A stretch of DNA of 64,000 bases from Ypsolopha sequella. Lineage: Eukaryota; Arthropoda; Insecta; Lepidoptera; Ypsolophidae. The stretch's first letter is position 1. Every line of letters begins with the position of its first letter. Under the pieces are notes generated by a model. It worked only from the letters and a program-made list of their open reading frames with translations. It was not told where the DNA came from and did no database searches. Positions 1 to 10,719 of the stretch are shown in pieces. Where the stretch lies: the NCBI GenBank assembly GCA_934047225.1, contig OW203990.1, positions 21,989,045-22,053,044 on the forward strand, in the 5' to 3' direction. A program made the translations under genes and the position numbers.

Positions 1-477
1 TTTGAAGTCTGTACGCTATCCCAATTTGTCAGAATATCAAAAAAAGTGTAAATTTAGACCTCATTTCAATAATTATTTCTATCAAGTTAAATTCTTCCAA
101 TCGCGTTTCTTATAGTTGAAAATCTAGGAAAAGGTTCCAAAATTGTTTTACTAATTTATTTAACTTTGCACTTCTTTTGAACAGCAGATAAATAACTTCA
201 AAAAGTATCAATTTTGACGATATACCCCCTTAATCTTTGCAAAAGCTCTAAACATTGAATTTAAAAAAATATATTGGTATGGAAAAGTGCTGTTTTGACA
301 TTTCACAGGTGTGTTGAAGTTGTTGTAGTCATAAAAAACTAACACACATATTAGACCTCAACACACGTAGGCCCATGGAGTTCTCATAAGTCAGAAGAAA
401 AAAATATGGCGTGCGTGGTTTACTTATGTATTTTATCTATTTTTATATTTTCATATCCAGGGATCCCGGGGCGATAC
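1..477. other. AT-rich spacer, no gene seen
   Basis: No convincing coding frame, splice pair or inverted repeat was found here. It is ordinary AT-rich noncoding sequence. Confidence 0.5.
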
Positions 478-575
478 CTTAATAATTTTCCTTCGCCTGA
501 TTCGCTCACGATCCGATTAAATTCAAAACGCAGAACGCGTAAACCTCCAATAACCTTATCTTCAATCTTGTTTAC
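478..575 (-). CDS. Candidate internal coding exon, unknown protein
   Basis: On the minus strand a good acceptor (TTGTAACAG) opens a 98-nt segment that stays open in the frame starting VNKIEDKVIGGL, and it closes at AAG|GTATCG, a usable donor. The exon would give 32 residues plus two bases (phase 2 at its 3' end) and is rich in charged residues. I do not recognise the family. No partner exon with matching phase was found on either side, so this may be chance: a 98-nt open frame is not rare. The case rests only on having acceptor, open frame and donor in the right order. Confidence 0.28.
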
Positions 576-3500
576 CTGTTACAAAATAAAGAAAAAAGAT
601 TGTGTCAGAAATAAATGAAAAATTCTGTGTGCCATCGGCGAGAGTTGCTTGACTCAATGTTTAGAGTTACGTACCCAAAGGGCAAAACGTATACATATTA
701 ATGTCACTCTGCTGTCTATTTGGGTTTTTGTTTATATGTCTGTACGTTGTCTATCTGTCCGTCCGTCAAAAGTGAATATTGAATTAAAATCCAATTCAAT
801 TATATTTCGGCGGAGAAAAAGGAGCTCAAAAATATATATTATTTCTAACCCTGGCATTTGGGATTGCATTGTTTAGAGCTCATTGGGTAGATTTTTTTTT
901 CTTTTAGAATAAAGATATTTTGGGCCGTCAAAGTTGTCAGTATTGGTACGGGGTCTATCTCTTAAACTAAACCAGTTAAGAATTTGGAATTGCTGTACAG
1001 TACCCGGCAGTAGTGTTTCGTGCAACAGAGTGTCACTACAATACGATGTGCATTATCGTACTGCCGGAACCTGTAGATATATATATATATATATATATAA
1101 TATAATCAATATAACCAATAAAAAAAAAACTATATACAAGGTGACTTTTTGATCATCGTCCAAATTCATACTCGAGGTTTGGTAAGTGATCGTTATCATC
1201 AATCGATAACAATTTTTGTGAAATTCGTATAGTGAAATTTCGACTTCCCATAGTAATTCACTCCCAGTCCTGAGTGAATCACTATCATTTTATTAAAAGC
1301 TAATATAGCTAAAATTATATTTATTCATATATCATTTTATGAAATTTACAAAAATCGTTATTGGTTTATGATGCTGATTATTTACCAAGGCTCAAATATG
1401 AATTTGGACGATGTTCACAAAATCAACTTGTATATTACAGCGTTTTCAGTATATATATATATATATATACTCAAAACGCTGACTTTTAAAGCAGTTTTAA
1501 GGTTACGAATCCGAATACATCACCAACTTAATTTTGCAGTATTATTTATCACATTTATGTGATTTTCATGAAAATATTCAGACACTGTTAAAATTTATTA
1601 ATGACGTCATTTTTACAAATCCTAGTAATTTTTTTTTATTTTTTATTTTTATTTTACTGATTGGGAAACGAACAGTTTTCTTAACACATAATACAAATAA
1701 CAATAAATTAATCTTAAAACCAAACAAGTTTCCACATAAATTTTGCAAGTAAATAAATTTATGTACACAAAACAAAGCAAATTGAAAAGGGAAAAAATAT
1801 ATATAAATTACCAAATCAACAAAGCAAATTGAAGAGAGAAAAATGTACATAAATTAAAAATTAACACTAACACAAAGTTAAGTATCACTAAGAAAGCATT
1901 TAGTACTTTTTTTAAAACGTTTTAAACAACATTAGCCGATATTACAGTTAAAACAAAAGGAAACAAAGTTCGGAGAAAAAAGTACGACGCACTGAAATAT
2001 TTACCACTACTTTTACAATAAATACAAAAAGAAGATTAAACAAGAAAAGCCAGAAGCTATCAGACTAAACAAAAGTAAGCCACGGATACAACCAGAATCA
2101 TTAGCAGAAAGCCGAAGCACGGCCTGCGCTCAGGCTTACCCGTCGCCAATTTGCGGTACTATTAGCAAGTTCTTGGCTCTAACAAAGTTAAACGGAAAAG
2201 GCAGGCTCGAACGTAAGCACCAAGCTCCAGCTTGTGCCTTATATTAGCTACCACTTACGAAGACCCACCCCACTCCCCTCTACACATACCCCAGATGACT
2301 ACAAAGGGGATTGCTAGTGTAACGCGATAGGTAGAGTTTATCTAGCCACATAATGCAGTGCAGCAATGATCCCTTGCCACACGGTTAATGAGAGCAGGAA
2401 TATCAAACTTCGCCCAGTTAAAACAGAAATGAAAGTTCGCCTTTTAATTAATTCGCAAATTCGCAATATTTTAACGTTGATTTCGTTGAATTTGACTCTT
2501 TGTGCTAGGAAAGCTCTATTTTGCCGTTATGAGCTTTGCACTGCTGTGCACCTATTTGATTTTATTAAAATTGGTGGTTACAATCGAATACGAGTCTGAG
2601 CAAGACAAAGTATAATTAAAATAGCAAAGTATAAATAATTAAAAATTACTACAAAAACTAAAAAATTACTTCCACAGGGGACGTGTTAGGGCAAACTACA
2701 ACTATAATCCCAGAAAATCAGGCAGTTACCTAGGGACCACCCAAATACAAGAACCACTTGAGCAAAGTTTGTTAATTATACCTATTGTGTTAATTTTGTA
2801 AGATTTATATTACTACCATGACCTTTTAGGTCAAAGACATATTAAATAAATTCAATCTGAAACGCGGGTTCGCCAAAAAACATCTAGTCTAAAAGATTAG
2901 ACCAAATACCAGAATAATTATCGGTCGGAAACGCAACTTGCCAAGGTCACTTGGCCAGAAGATGACATGGAGGCCAAGTAATTTGTTTTAGTCATATACG
3001 TGACTTGGCTAAAAACAATATCAATTTTAAAATTTTGTTACATAGAGAAAATAGTTTAAATAAAAAATGAAAAAAAACCAAAGGACTACGGCAAAAATGT
3101 ACTATTAAATTATTAGTCACAAAATTTTTATTGATTTGACAAACTACACAAAAACGAATGCAATGCGGGTGAAACCGCGGTCAAAATCTCGTTCACTAAT
3201 AATTTTAATAAGAAGTGTTACAGAAAATAAATAAGATGTTAGAATGCAAAAAAATAAAAAATAAAACTACAGTATCTACTATTTACTACAGTCATTGCTA
3301 CATACTTTTGATTAATGTATCCGTTCCCGCAAGACGCACTAAATTATTGTTACCGTAACAATGTGTTCTGTTATTTAGAGGCACAAAAGTTTAATCTGAA
3401 TTACGAATTTACGACACTTGTATAACATTCCAAGATTGTTAGGAAAATTTCTTATCTCTTCTCTCCTTGAAAATTTGAGCTCCCCGCTTGAGGTTTGATT

Positions 3501-3760
3501 CTGAAAGCCTTAGAATAACGAGCCCATAAATATCTTTTTGCTAAAGTTCTTGAATCCAACTTTAGGAACTTTGATCTTGTAAAGTGATATTACAATATTT
3601 ATTTAGCGAGATAGCACGAAAGTGCTAGCGTTCCAAAAAGACGATTCAAGGACGTTTTAGGAACGTTTTCTTTTCGTGTGGTACGAAGTGGAATTATTTA
3701 GGTGATTGATATACTTATGTTTATGTATTTCTCAGAACTCGCTTTCTGAAAGTAAGTCTA
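576..3760. other. AT-rich spacer with microsatellites; no gene seen
   Basis: Mostly noncoding AT-rich sequence. It holds (TA)n tracts at 1,076-1,099 and 1,449-1,469. A less AT-rich stretch at 2,080-2,360 has no sustained frame and could be an old retroelement end. At 3,155-3,185 there is a short GCGGGTGAAACCGCGG motif resembling the 3' hairpin of the Helitron-like family also seen near 50.6 kb. Confidence 0.45.
1076..1099. repeat. (TA)n microsatellite
   Basis: Uninterrupted alternating TA of about 24 bp. A similar tract is at 1,449-1,469 and another at 37,722-37,743. Confidence 0.9.
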
Positions 3761-3764
3761 ACGT

Positions 3765-4135
3765 AAGGGCCACAGCTTCAGGCTTCTGGCGGCGCTTCTT
3801 GCTGCGCTTCCAGGCGGTTTTTGCGACGAGCTTTGCCCTGCCACGATACCCGTCGACGCCTTCATGTATAGCGCGCTCACTCGCTCAAAGCGCTCTATAC
3901 TAGGTTCGTCCTGTGCGCTCGATCACTGTTTCAACCACCCGCTTCCCCGCACACGGCCCCGTTGAGAGAGCGCAAGTCACTCGAAGCCGGACAAGATGCG
4001 CGAGCGACGACCCATGGCCGGCTCAATACAACTTCATACATTTGTTCTCTCCGCCGCCGCCGGGCGCCGTCGCAAGAAGAACCGATTGGCGCGCCTCTCG
4101 AAGCCTGAAGCTATGGCCGAGGGGTAAAGGTACCT
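3765..4135. other. GC-rich island of unknown origin
   Basis: The base composition jumps to clearly GC-rich within AT-rich surroundings. Two medium open frames run on the plus strand (3,706-3,903 and 3,913-4,143) but neither shows a domain I recognise. The inverted match GCGCTC...GAGCGC around 3,870-3,895 is local. It may be a fragment of the same decayed coding element as 4,817-5,545, 0.7 kb away, but I cannot prove the link. Confidence 0.4.
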
Positions 4136-4816
4136 TAAAATAAAAAATAATATTTTCTGATTGATTTTAGGAATCACTTCTTAATTACATGGACCTTTAA
4201 ATTGTACCTAGGTATTCACATGCATTTAAATTTCTGGCACATTTTTATTTATATCAGGTCTTTACTTATGAAATTGCCGTTTTCTATGGAGAATTTCAAG
4301 GAAACTCAATTTTCAGTACTTAGTATTTTTAGGAACGACAAATCTAAATTACGTAATTTCTTATGTGTATGAATGAGACAACATTAAGCTAACAGCAACA
4401 TTCATTTAATTATTGAAAAGTGTCAGATGTAAAAATGGTATTTAGGAAGAACTGTTTTTGAAGATTACATTTTTATAACCAAACTGGAAATAAAAACAAA
4501 ATTTAATATGTAGATGTAAAACCTTGAAATCAACTTTCAAACAAAAAACAAATAATTGGAAAAGCCATTGAATTACAGGAGTTATGAACTCATGAATCCG
4601 TAAGAAAATTTCGGCAATTTCATAGGCCTTTATTAACACATTTTACTTCGAATTAAACAGCCGAACAAAAATACATCTAAATCTGTATTACGAAAATAAA
4701 AAAAATATTAATTTGTGCCCCATTCCAATGGCAGATCAAAAAAATTAAACGTGAAATTAGAAATTGAGATGTGCCTTATTTCGTGTGTCCTAAAATGTTC
4801 TTGAATTATTGATCAA

Positions 4817-5545
4817 GTGGCGCGAAGTGCCAGTAATTCTTCTTCGCTCGCCCAAAGCGCGTGCGCAGGTACGGGTTTCAGTATAATCACTATTGCCCGG
4901 GCTTCTTTTCCGCGACCATCAACCCGCGGGTCCGAGGGGGGCGCCAGTATTGAGGTTGGCGGCTACGGAGACTTAAGCTTTCAGGTCCGCCGCGCCGGCG
5001 CCGATGGTAATATCAGCGACAGGGCTGTGGTCGGCGCGGTAGAATAGCGACCACACCAGTCGCCACACGAACCCCCAGGTCCGTGGCAATCATCGTGTTG
5101 CGGACGTTGCGTCGCCACCTGCGCGAAGATGTTCTGCTGGGCTTGTAGTTTACCCCTATGAACAGAAGAACACAAGACGTACCACGCAGGCGCCGCGTAA
5201 GTGAAGGGGGAGCGCGGATGTCTTGTAGACATTACTCTTCGACCTCAGGGGAAGTCGGGACGCTAGCACGGGCCTCAAGGGTCGCTTTCACGGCTTCGGT
5301 TTGTCGTATGACATGACCCACCTGAAGCCCCATGCGTATAACCGACGGCAATGAGTCTGCCCACTCGATGTTTCCCCTCGCAGCTGCTGCTTCTGGAGCC
5401 TGCTGTTCCAAAAGGCGCCGGACAACATAGCTGTCATCTTTCCTACGTTTACCGACATTCGCCAGTTATCTATAGGCATTCTGGCAGTTGATGCGCGACG
5501 TATTGTCCTTCTACGCAGCGGCGCTGCCGCTCTGAACCCCCGTTT
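4817..5545 (-). pseudogene. Decayed GC-rich coding relic, possibly retroelement gag-like
   Basis: This 0.7-kb GC-rich block differs sharply in composition from its flanks. On the minus strand one frame is open over about 90 codons with a single internal stop (around the segment reading IEWADSLPSVIRMGLQVGH and onward to ~5,050), and a second frame is open over 5,288-5,479. Long near-open frames split by single lesions suggest a decayed coding sequence. The basic, tryptophan-containing composition could fit a retrotransposon gag, but there is no zinc knuckle or protease motif to confirm this. An oligo-A-like tract lies next to it at about 5,582-5,594. Confidence 0.3.
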
Positions 5546-5549
5546 AGGA

Positions 5550-6095
5550 TCGATGCGCTATGGCCAACAAAAATAATGAATTAAAAAAAAAAACATAGGG
5601 ACTACGCAGAGGGACTGCCGATAGAAATGAAAACTTTACTATTAACATTAGCATATCGGTGACGGGTGATGGATGACGCGAACCCATAAGATTTTTACCA
5701 ACCAAAAATTGCTCAACGCGCCCAAAGAAGCTCACACTCAAAAATAAAAACTAATTTATATTTTTTTTTTCTTCAGTAGATATTTTTTAACAACAACCCC
5801 ATGCAGGAAGTTGCAGTTTTGGCCGCGACGCCACTGAGAGGCCTAAGATTCACAAATAGAGTTATTTTTTGTCTCATTATTATGTCTTGTCTCTTACCAA
5901 GTCTTCAGAATGAAATTGGCTGTATCAATCAATTTTTAATATCTATGCCGCTGAGGCTGACTGTAAATAAAAGAAAAAAATTAATCTACCAGCATATTGA
6001 TAGTACATTATTAGTATCATCATCATCCTATATTTACATAGCTTTTTCTCACTCTTTTACCTAAAACTAGTTAATGTTGTTAAGCCGATTAACTA
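5550..6095. other. Spacer, nothing recognised
   Basis: AT-rich; a short 5,801-6,064 plus-strand frame has no signal peptide, domain or splice context and is treated as chance. Confidence 0.4.
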
Positions 6096-6099
6096 AGTA

Positions 6100-6304
6100 C
6101 ATTATTTTTTTTACCCCATTCTGTCCTCCAAGGAAACGGGGCTGTTATTCCCTACAGGCGTAAAATCCTATCTAGGATAACAGCGTACATCTGTTATTAG
6201 TACTTCATGTGTATCTTAGATTTTAAGCTTATAAATTCTTAACTTGTACTGTACTCTCTTCTTGCGAAATAAATTCTATTCTATACTATTCTATTCTATT
6301 CTAT
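6100..6304 (+). mobile_element. 3' end of a LINE with a (TTCTA)n tail
   Basis: A low-AT stretch beginning CCCCATTCTGTCC runs into GCGAAATAAA followed by a TTCTA/CTATT pentamer array (6,268-6,304). Ending in AATAAA plus a short tandem repeat instead of poly-A is typical of CR1/Jockey-group LINE 3' ends in insects. No reverse-transcriptase coding sequence remains, so this is a 5'-truncated copy. Confidence 0.6.
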
Positions 6305-6695
6305 CATTAGTATATTAACCTCCATCGAAAATTCCGAACTCGTGCGCCAAGTAAGAGTATCAACTCGGTATTTAATTAACTGCCCGTGTTTGGAGCAAGG
6401 AGGCACGTTGGGCCCTCATTTGACGACTAGAGATTGGCACGGCACGCACGTACCTACAAATTGATACACGGTACGTGACCCACTCCACTAAATGACACTT
6501 TACGGCGTGTCGTCGATAGACTGCGATGCGATGAGTGTTGGGGGTAAGTGATAAGTGATAGTCGATTGGTGACGATAGAGGGCAGGGGGGTAGAGAATCA
6601 GGCGTTAGCGAATGTGTGGACTTTTTAGAAAATACGTACGTATTTATTTCATTACAAGGGACAACAGCGACATATTATAATAGACAAGTACAATA
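6305..6695. other. Spacer, nothing recognised
   Basis: Single-copy looking sequence within this window, slightly less AT-rich around 6,400-6,600. No frame or repeat was seen. Confidence 0.4.
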
Positions 6696-6900
6696 TACAA
6701 CGTGTAACAGAAAGGTGTAACCGTATTTGAAGAGCTTGTTCAGTCAATGGTAAAGAACAACTTTTACTATGAAACAAAACCTGTATCATGAAAATAAATT
6801 TTTACTGTTTCATAGAAAAAACAATGCCGCTCGGCCGAAATGTATGGAAGGGTAGATTTTTTTTAAGATTTCAGGGTTACACTTTCTGTTACACGTTGTA
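6696..6900. mobile_element. MITE family A, copy 1 (internally deleted)
   Basis: It begins TATACAACGTGTAACAGAAA and ends in the inverted form TTTCTGTTACACGTTGTA. TA at both ends suggests Tc1/mariner-type target sites. Compared with the copies at 27,786-28,054 and 37,064-37,310 it lacks most of the right inverted arm. The interior shows the same paired blocks (AACAACTTTTACTATG, TTTCATAGAAAAA). It is non-coding and non-autonomous. Confidence 0.8.
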
Positions 6901-7110
6901 CAACATCAAAAACAAGCCAAATAAATAATATGAAAGTAACTTTTGTAAATTCAAGACAAAACAAAATTAATAAACACCAACATTAATTTAAAACTCAAAA
7001 CTTCGATCAACAATAATAATGAATTTTACTTTTAAGATTTATGAAGCTTTGCCAAATTCGTAAAAAAAAACAATATTTGTTGAAACAACCTTTAAACAGC
7101 ATTTCAACGA

Positions 7111-7193
7111 GTTGAGTATAAGTTAGGTTTATAAGTCACGATTTTGTCCAACCAAGACAAAATCGTGACTTATAAACCTAACTTATACTCAAC
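7111..7193. repeat. Perfect 38-bp inverted repeat with 7-nt spacer
   Basis: Arm 1 (7,111-7,148, starting GTTGAGTATAAGTTAGG) and arm 2 (7,156-7,193) are exact reverse complements with no mismatch, separated by CAACCAA. The transcript of either strand would fold into a 38-bp hairpin. It sits beside a repeat family (7,200-7,600) with shared motifs such as GAGGTTTATAA, so it may be a recent inverted duplication inside a mobile element. Confidence 0.95.
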
Positions 7194-7199
7194 TATTGG

Positions 7200-7600
7200 C
7201 GTGAATTGCCACAGACCAAGATCTTTTTCACTTTTAACTTCTTAACAAGAAAAACCAAGTTAGCTTTTGCACTTAGTACAGAGACCTTTAGCGCAAAGTG
7301 CATAACTTAGCTTTGTTTTATTGTCAAGAAATAAAAAAATTTAAGCATTTTGGCTAATAATTCAATATTAGTGAGGTTTATAAAGCAAGAGTTTAAATTT
7401 GTATACACAATTAGTCATGATCTTTTTAAACCAACCTAAAATGCTGTTTTAAATTTGTTTGGACAAGATCATGGCGTTAACTGCCACATATTAACATATT
7501 TTTTTAATTTTTAATTATAAACAAGAAATACAAAGTTAAGTTATGCACTTTGCGCTAAGCAACGACGTTTAACCTTAGTCAATATTTTTGTAAATACTTT
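7200..7600. repeat. Dispersed repeat with inverted GCGCAAAGTGCATAA motifs
   Basis: TAGCGCAAAGTGCATAA at 7,289 recurs inverted (TTATGCACTTTGCGCTAA) near 7,540 and directly at 11,278-11,296. The phrase TTAGTGAG(G/A)TTTATAA occurs at about 7,368 and 11,383. This is an interspersed non-coding family. The second copy covers about 11,270-11,420. Confidence 0.6.
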
Positions 7601-7756
7601 TAAATGCGTTTTTTTTTCCTGGTAAATTCACACTCTACGCAAAGGTTTAGTGGTTATCAACCATGAATAATGAATTCGCAATTTATTTATAAGCTAATGT
7701 TTTGTTTTTAATATACTTACTATGTTATCGAATTGAATGAAACTTGAGGACAAAAC

Positions 7757-8132
7757 ATGATTATTTCAAAACGGCTCACTTGAATAAGTATTATTGATCG
7801 GGATAGCCGACCAGGGGCTCTACCGCGTAATTTGTATCAACTTCAAGCAAATGCATGCGAAATTCAACGCGTGCAAAAGAGATGGCATGTTAGGTGGGCG
7901 TCTTCGCACGCACGTCAAACTTCAATCTCAAGTTGATGTTGATGAAAATGAGAATTACGCGGTAGACCCGCAGTTTCAGCAGATTCAGACTGACTTTAGA
8001 TTGCCTGCCAGTCCGAGACGCAACGTCGGACGCGTCTTCACTCGCCCAGAAGAAGGCAGTCTGAATCTGCTGAAACTGGTCGGCTATCCCGATCAATAAT
8101 ACTTATTGAGGTAAGCCGTTTTACAATAATCA
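7757..8132. mobile_element. Foldback (long-TIR) element
   Basis: Terminal inverted repeats of about 57 bp: left arm 7,757-7,813 containing TATTGATCGGGATAGCCGACC and right arm 8,076-8,132 containing its complement. A second, nested perfect 22-bp inverted pair lies inside (7,971-7,992 and 8,057-8,078). The interior is open in a plus-strand frame (7,794-8,099), but this frame is produced by the repeat arms themselves, since the opposite strand also begins MIGIADQ. Right-end fragments of the same family occur at 61,320-61,470 and 34,561-34,640. Confidence 0.75.
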
Positions 8133-8145
8133 TACTTACTCTGTG

Positions 8146-8381
8146 TTAATATGAAGTTGTGGAAGCCGGAAACTGTTGAAAGTTCTCGTCCATACGAACA
8201 ACTTCTGCTATGGAACCAATCGCGAAAAAAAAAACAGTTTTCCATAGAAAAGTTACACAGCTACCTGACCAAAATGTTTGAAATAACTGTTTTTTATTCT
8301 CAAATTCTGAATTTTTTATGAGAGGTTTTTTGTAGGGACGATTTCTATTGCCAGTTTCCGAATTCTGCAACTTCATCTTAA
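8146..8381. mobile_element. MITE family B with TTAA at both ends
   Basis: TTAA at 8,146-8,149 and 8,378-8,381 bracket inverted ends (ATGAAGTTGTGGAAGCCGG / CAACTTCATC). TTAA target sites point to piggyBac-type mobilisation. Related copy at 13,497-13,716, an isolated left end at 45,381-45,425, and a diverged version near 51,520-51,670. No coding capacity. Confidence 0.65.
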
Positions 8382-8384
8382 CAC

Positions 8385-10100
8385 CCTGATATTCGAATGA
8401 ATTTCATTATTTGACTGCATATTTTATTACACTATCCTAAATAAAAATCTAACAAAATGCAAAATATAACTTTATTTATGTTCTATGTTTATATTTTTAT
8501 AGGTTTTTATTTACATACCTACCAATCTGTTTAGGATAATATCGAGTGTAAAGAGACATTTTTATTTTTTTAAACTGTGCCAGTTTATATCAAAGATTTC
8601 AAAAGTTTAGATGTGCCCTGGCACCTAAAATCTATTGCATTAATTTTGAATGTGTACGTTAACATAATGAAGACTCGTGCACACTATGAGTGCGCAATCT
8701 GTCTACCTACTGCCAGCAAACTGATCAGACTACTAAAGTTGTTAAAATGATTAACTTTAAGTGCACATAAGGTGTCCAACTATCACTGTGTTCAGATGAG
8801 CACTGATTCCAAACGTGTGAGCGTCACCCATTTACAGGTGGAAACGTTTTGGTGCTGTCATAGTACGGTAAGGGCTTATCTTTACTTTTGAAATCTTTGG
8901 TTTATGTAGGGTAAAACGACAAGACATACCGTAACTATATATTAGACTGAAGCATGCCAAACATGTCACATCTTCATTGGTAAAGCCTGTATGACCAAAC
9001 ATACTTTCCTATATCCAAACCAAAACCGTTTTAAATTCTAAACACAATCCCCCCTTCCTTTCATACTGTTAATCACTTCATAAGAAAGCTCAGTTCGCCC
9101 ATTAATTAAGGGGTAGCCCTTACAATTTTTTAATTAAAGCACCAACGTCAACTGCAGCTACCGTTCCGGAAGGAGAGCGTCCACTTAATTGCAGATCTCG
9201 GGTTTCAATGTAAATACTACGAGATTTTATCGGAAAATCTAAAGAAAGGATTTTATCGGTTTCCTTACATTCCTACCATTTTAAATGCGTTAATTAAATC
9301 TTTTTGAAATTACTTTAATGACCAAAATTGTTGAAAATGGTCAATTTAGATTTAAGGCTAGACGGTTACTTTTTACCGCGATTTCGTGTCCTAGCTCTTA
9401 ACGTTTTATTGCTATCCTATTTAGCCTACATACCAAACTTCTGCATTTTTCAAATGTTTATGAACTACCACTGGGTCGATATGTATTCAAATTGTTAAAA
9501 AAATGTTGTTATTTGAGAAAAATCTGTGTGGAAATGAGACGTTTTGGAGCACAAAATACAAGATTTCTGAGTACTTTGTTGTATTTTTGAAACATGTTGA
9601 TTACCCAAAATTTAAATACCGATACGAAGTATAGGTTGAGCGATAGACAAAGTTATTTTAATTTTACTCTATTTTATGCATTAGCGTACAACTGAGACTA
9701 CAATCTTTTTGTACGGCATCAAAATATGATCCTCTTCCTTTAAGAATGAAATTTTTATCCCATTTAAGGTTTATCCCATTTTGTTCAAAATAAGGTCATA
9801 AATATTAGTAAGCGAAACTAAAAACATTGATAGTACACGTCTACATGGACAACTTTTATAATTAGCTATATAGCCCCTGGCTATAGGGGCTGAGTGACAT
9901 ACGCTACTTTTTCCACTTGAAATTACCCCGATCAGACGGAAAGTCCACTATGAGATCTCGAAAAAAAAAGTTGCGAATTTTGCGTAGCCCGCATAGAAAA
10001 AGTTGTTCGGGTGAGTATCGTCAGGAAATTTGATAATCAGGTAATTTGAGCTAATTTAACAAAAGAGGCACGTACCTTGAACAACAGAGGCACGTACCGG
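8385..10100. other. Spacer, nothing recognised
   Basis: AT-rich. A minus-strand frame around 9,120-9,215 (reading ETRDLQLSGRSPSGTV) is short and without domain support. A 31-nt segment near 8,834 bounded by an acceptor-like TTTACAG and donor-like GGTAAGG is too small to call. No repeats shared within the window were identified. Confidence 0.35.
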
Positions 10101-10105
10101 TAACT

Positions 10106-10712
10106 TGTTGCCAACTTAGCTCTTTTAGAGCTAAATTCAGCTCTATTTACAAAGAGTCAGCTTTAGCTCTATTTCTACATAAAAAAAAAATGAAAATTTT
10201 CCCATGAATTGCTTAATGGTCTAACGGTGAAGTTGAAAGAGTATTTAGTCAGCTAAATATTGTCAAGAATAAATCCCGATGAGACTTCGAAATAATACAA
10301 CTAATGCGATTCTGACTATCAGGTCAAGATTACGACGATTAAAAAAGTGTCTCAAGTATTTGTTGAAAGATGTGTTAAAAAAATATGCAACTTAACTAAA
10401 CCTAGGGGCTAATGAAGAAGAACCAAGCATAAGTGGTACAGCATCAGTTAGTTTAATAAATGATTGCTCTGACGATGATGATTAATCACATTTTTTTATG
10501 TATTCGTCCAAAAATTCTTTGTTTGCTTATTTGTATCTTTTAAGATATAACATTATTTTATGTTTCGCTGTGTCAAAATGTGGCAATGTTGATTTCATAT
10601 CCTTATTTTTATTTAGCTCTTTTTAACTGAAATAATTAGCTCTCTTTTAGCTCTTTTTTAGCTCTTTTTTCGTAACCTACTAGTTCTATTTCCAATTACA
10701 GAGTTGGCAACA
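10106..10712 (+). mobile_element. Deleted hAT-type DNA transposon
   Basis: The ends carry an 11-bp perfect inverted pair TGTTGCCAACT (10,106-10,116) / its complement (10,702-10,712). Both subterminal regions are packed with AGCTCTTTT-type short repeats, a layout common in hAT elements. The centre retains the last part of a hAT transposase. A clear 8-bp target duplication was not found, so the exact termini are uncertain. Confidence 0.65.
10229..10485 (+). pseudogene. hAT transposase C-terminal remnant
   Basis: The plus strand reads EVERVFSQLNIVKNKSR, then, after a one-base shift at 10,280, continues MRLRNNTTNAILTIRSRL to an acidic tail ending DCSDDDD and a stop. ERVFSQLN followed by a basic R-x-R-x(2)N segment is the usual start of the hAT C-terminal dimerisation region. 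One frameshift and one in-frame TAA break it, and everything N-terminal (zinc finger, DDE core) is deleted, so it cannot be an active transposase. It lies inside the terminal repeats at 10,106/10,712 in the expected orientation. Confidence 0.7.
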
Positions 10713-10719
10713 CTACGAC

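Noticed and set aside
2690..2870. LTR with ACAGGGGAC polypurine tract and TGTTAGG start
   Set aside because: Only one such end is visible, with no matching second LTR, primer-binding site or coding sequence nearby.
7794..8099. 101-residue plus-strand open frame as a gene
   Set aside because: It spans the foldback element; the reverse strand starts with the same MIGIADQ because of the inverted arms. No domain or splice context.
8066..8100. Hammerhead-like GAAACTGGTC in the foldback element (also at 61,370)
   Set aside because: GAAAC-TGGTC resembles the 50.8-kb motif, and 61,370 even has CTGATGAAAC, but there is no stem II between core and GAAA, and the strand that would form stem I belongs to the outer arm without a CTGATGA next to it.
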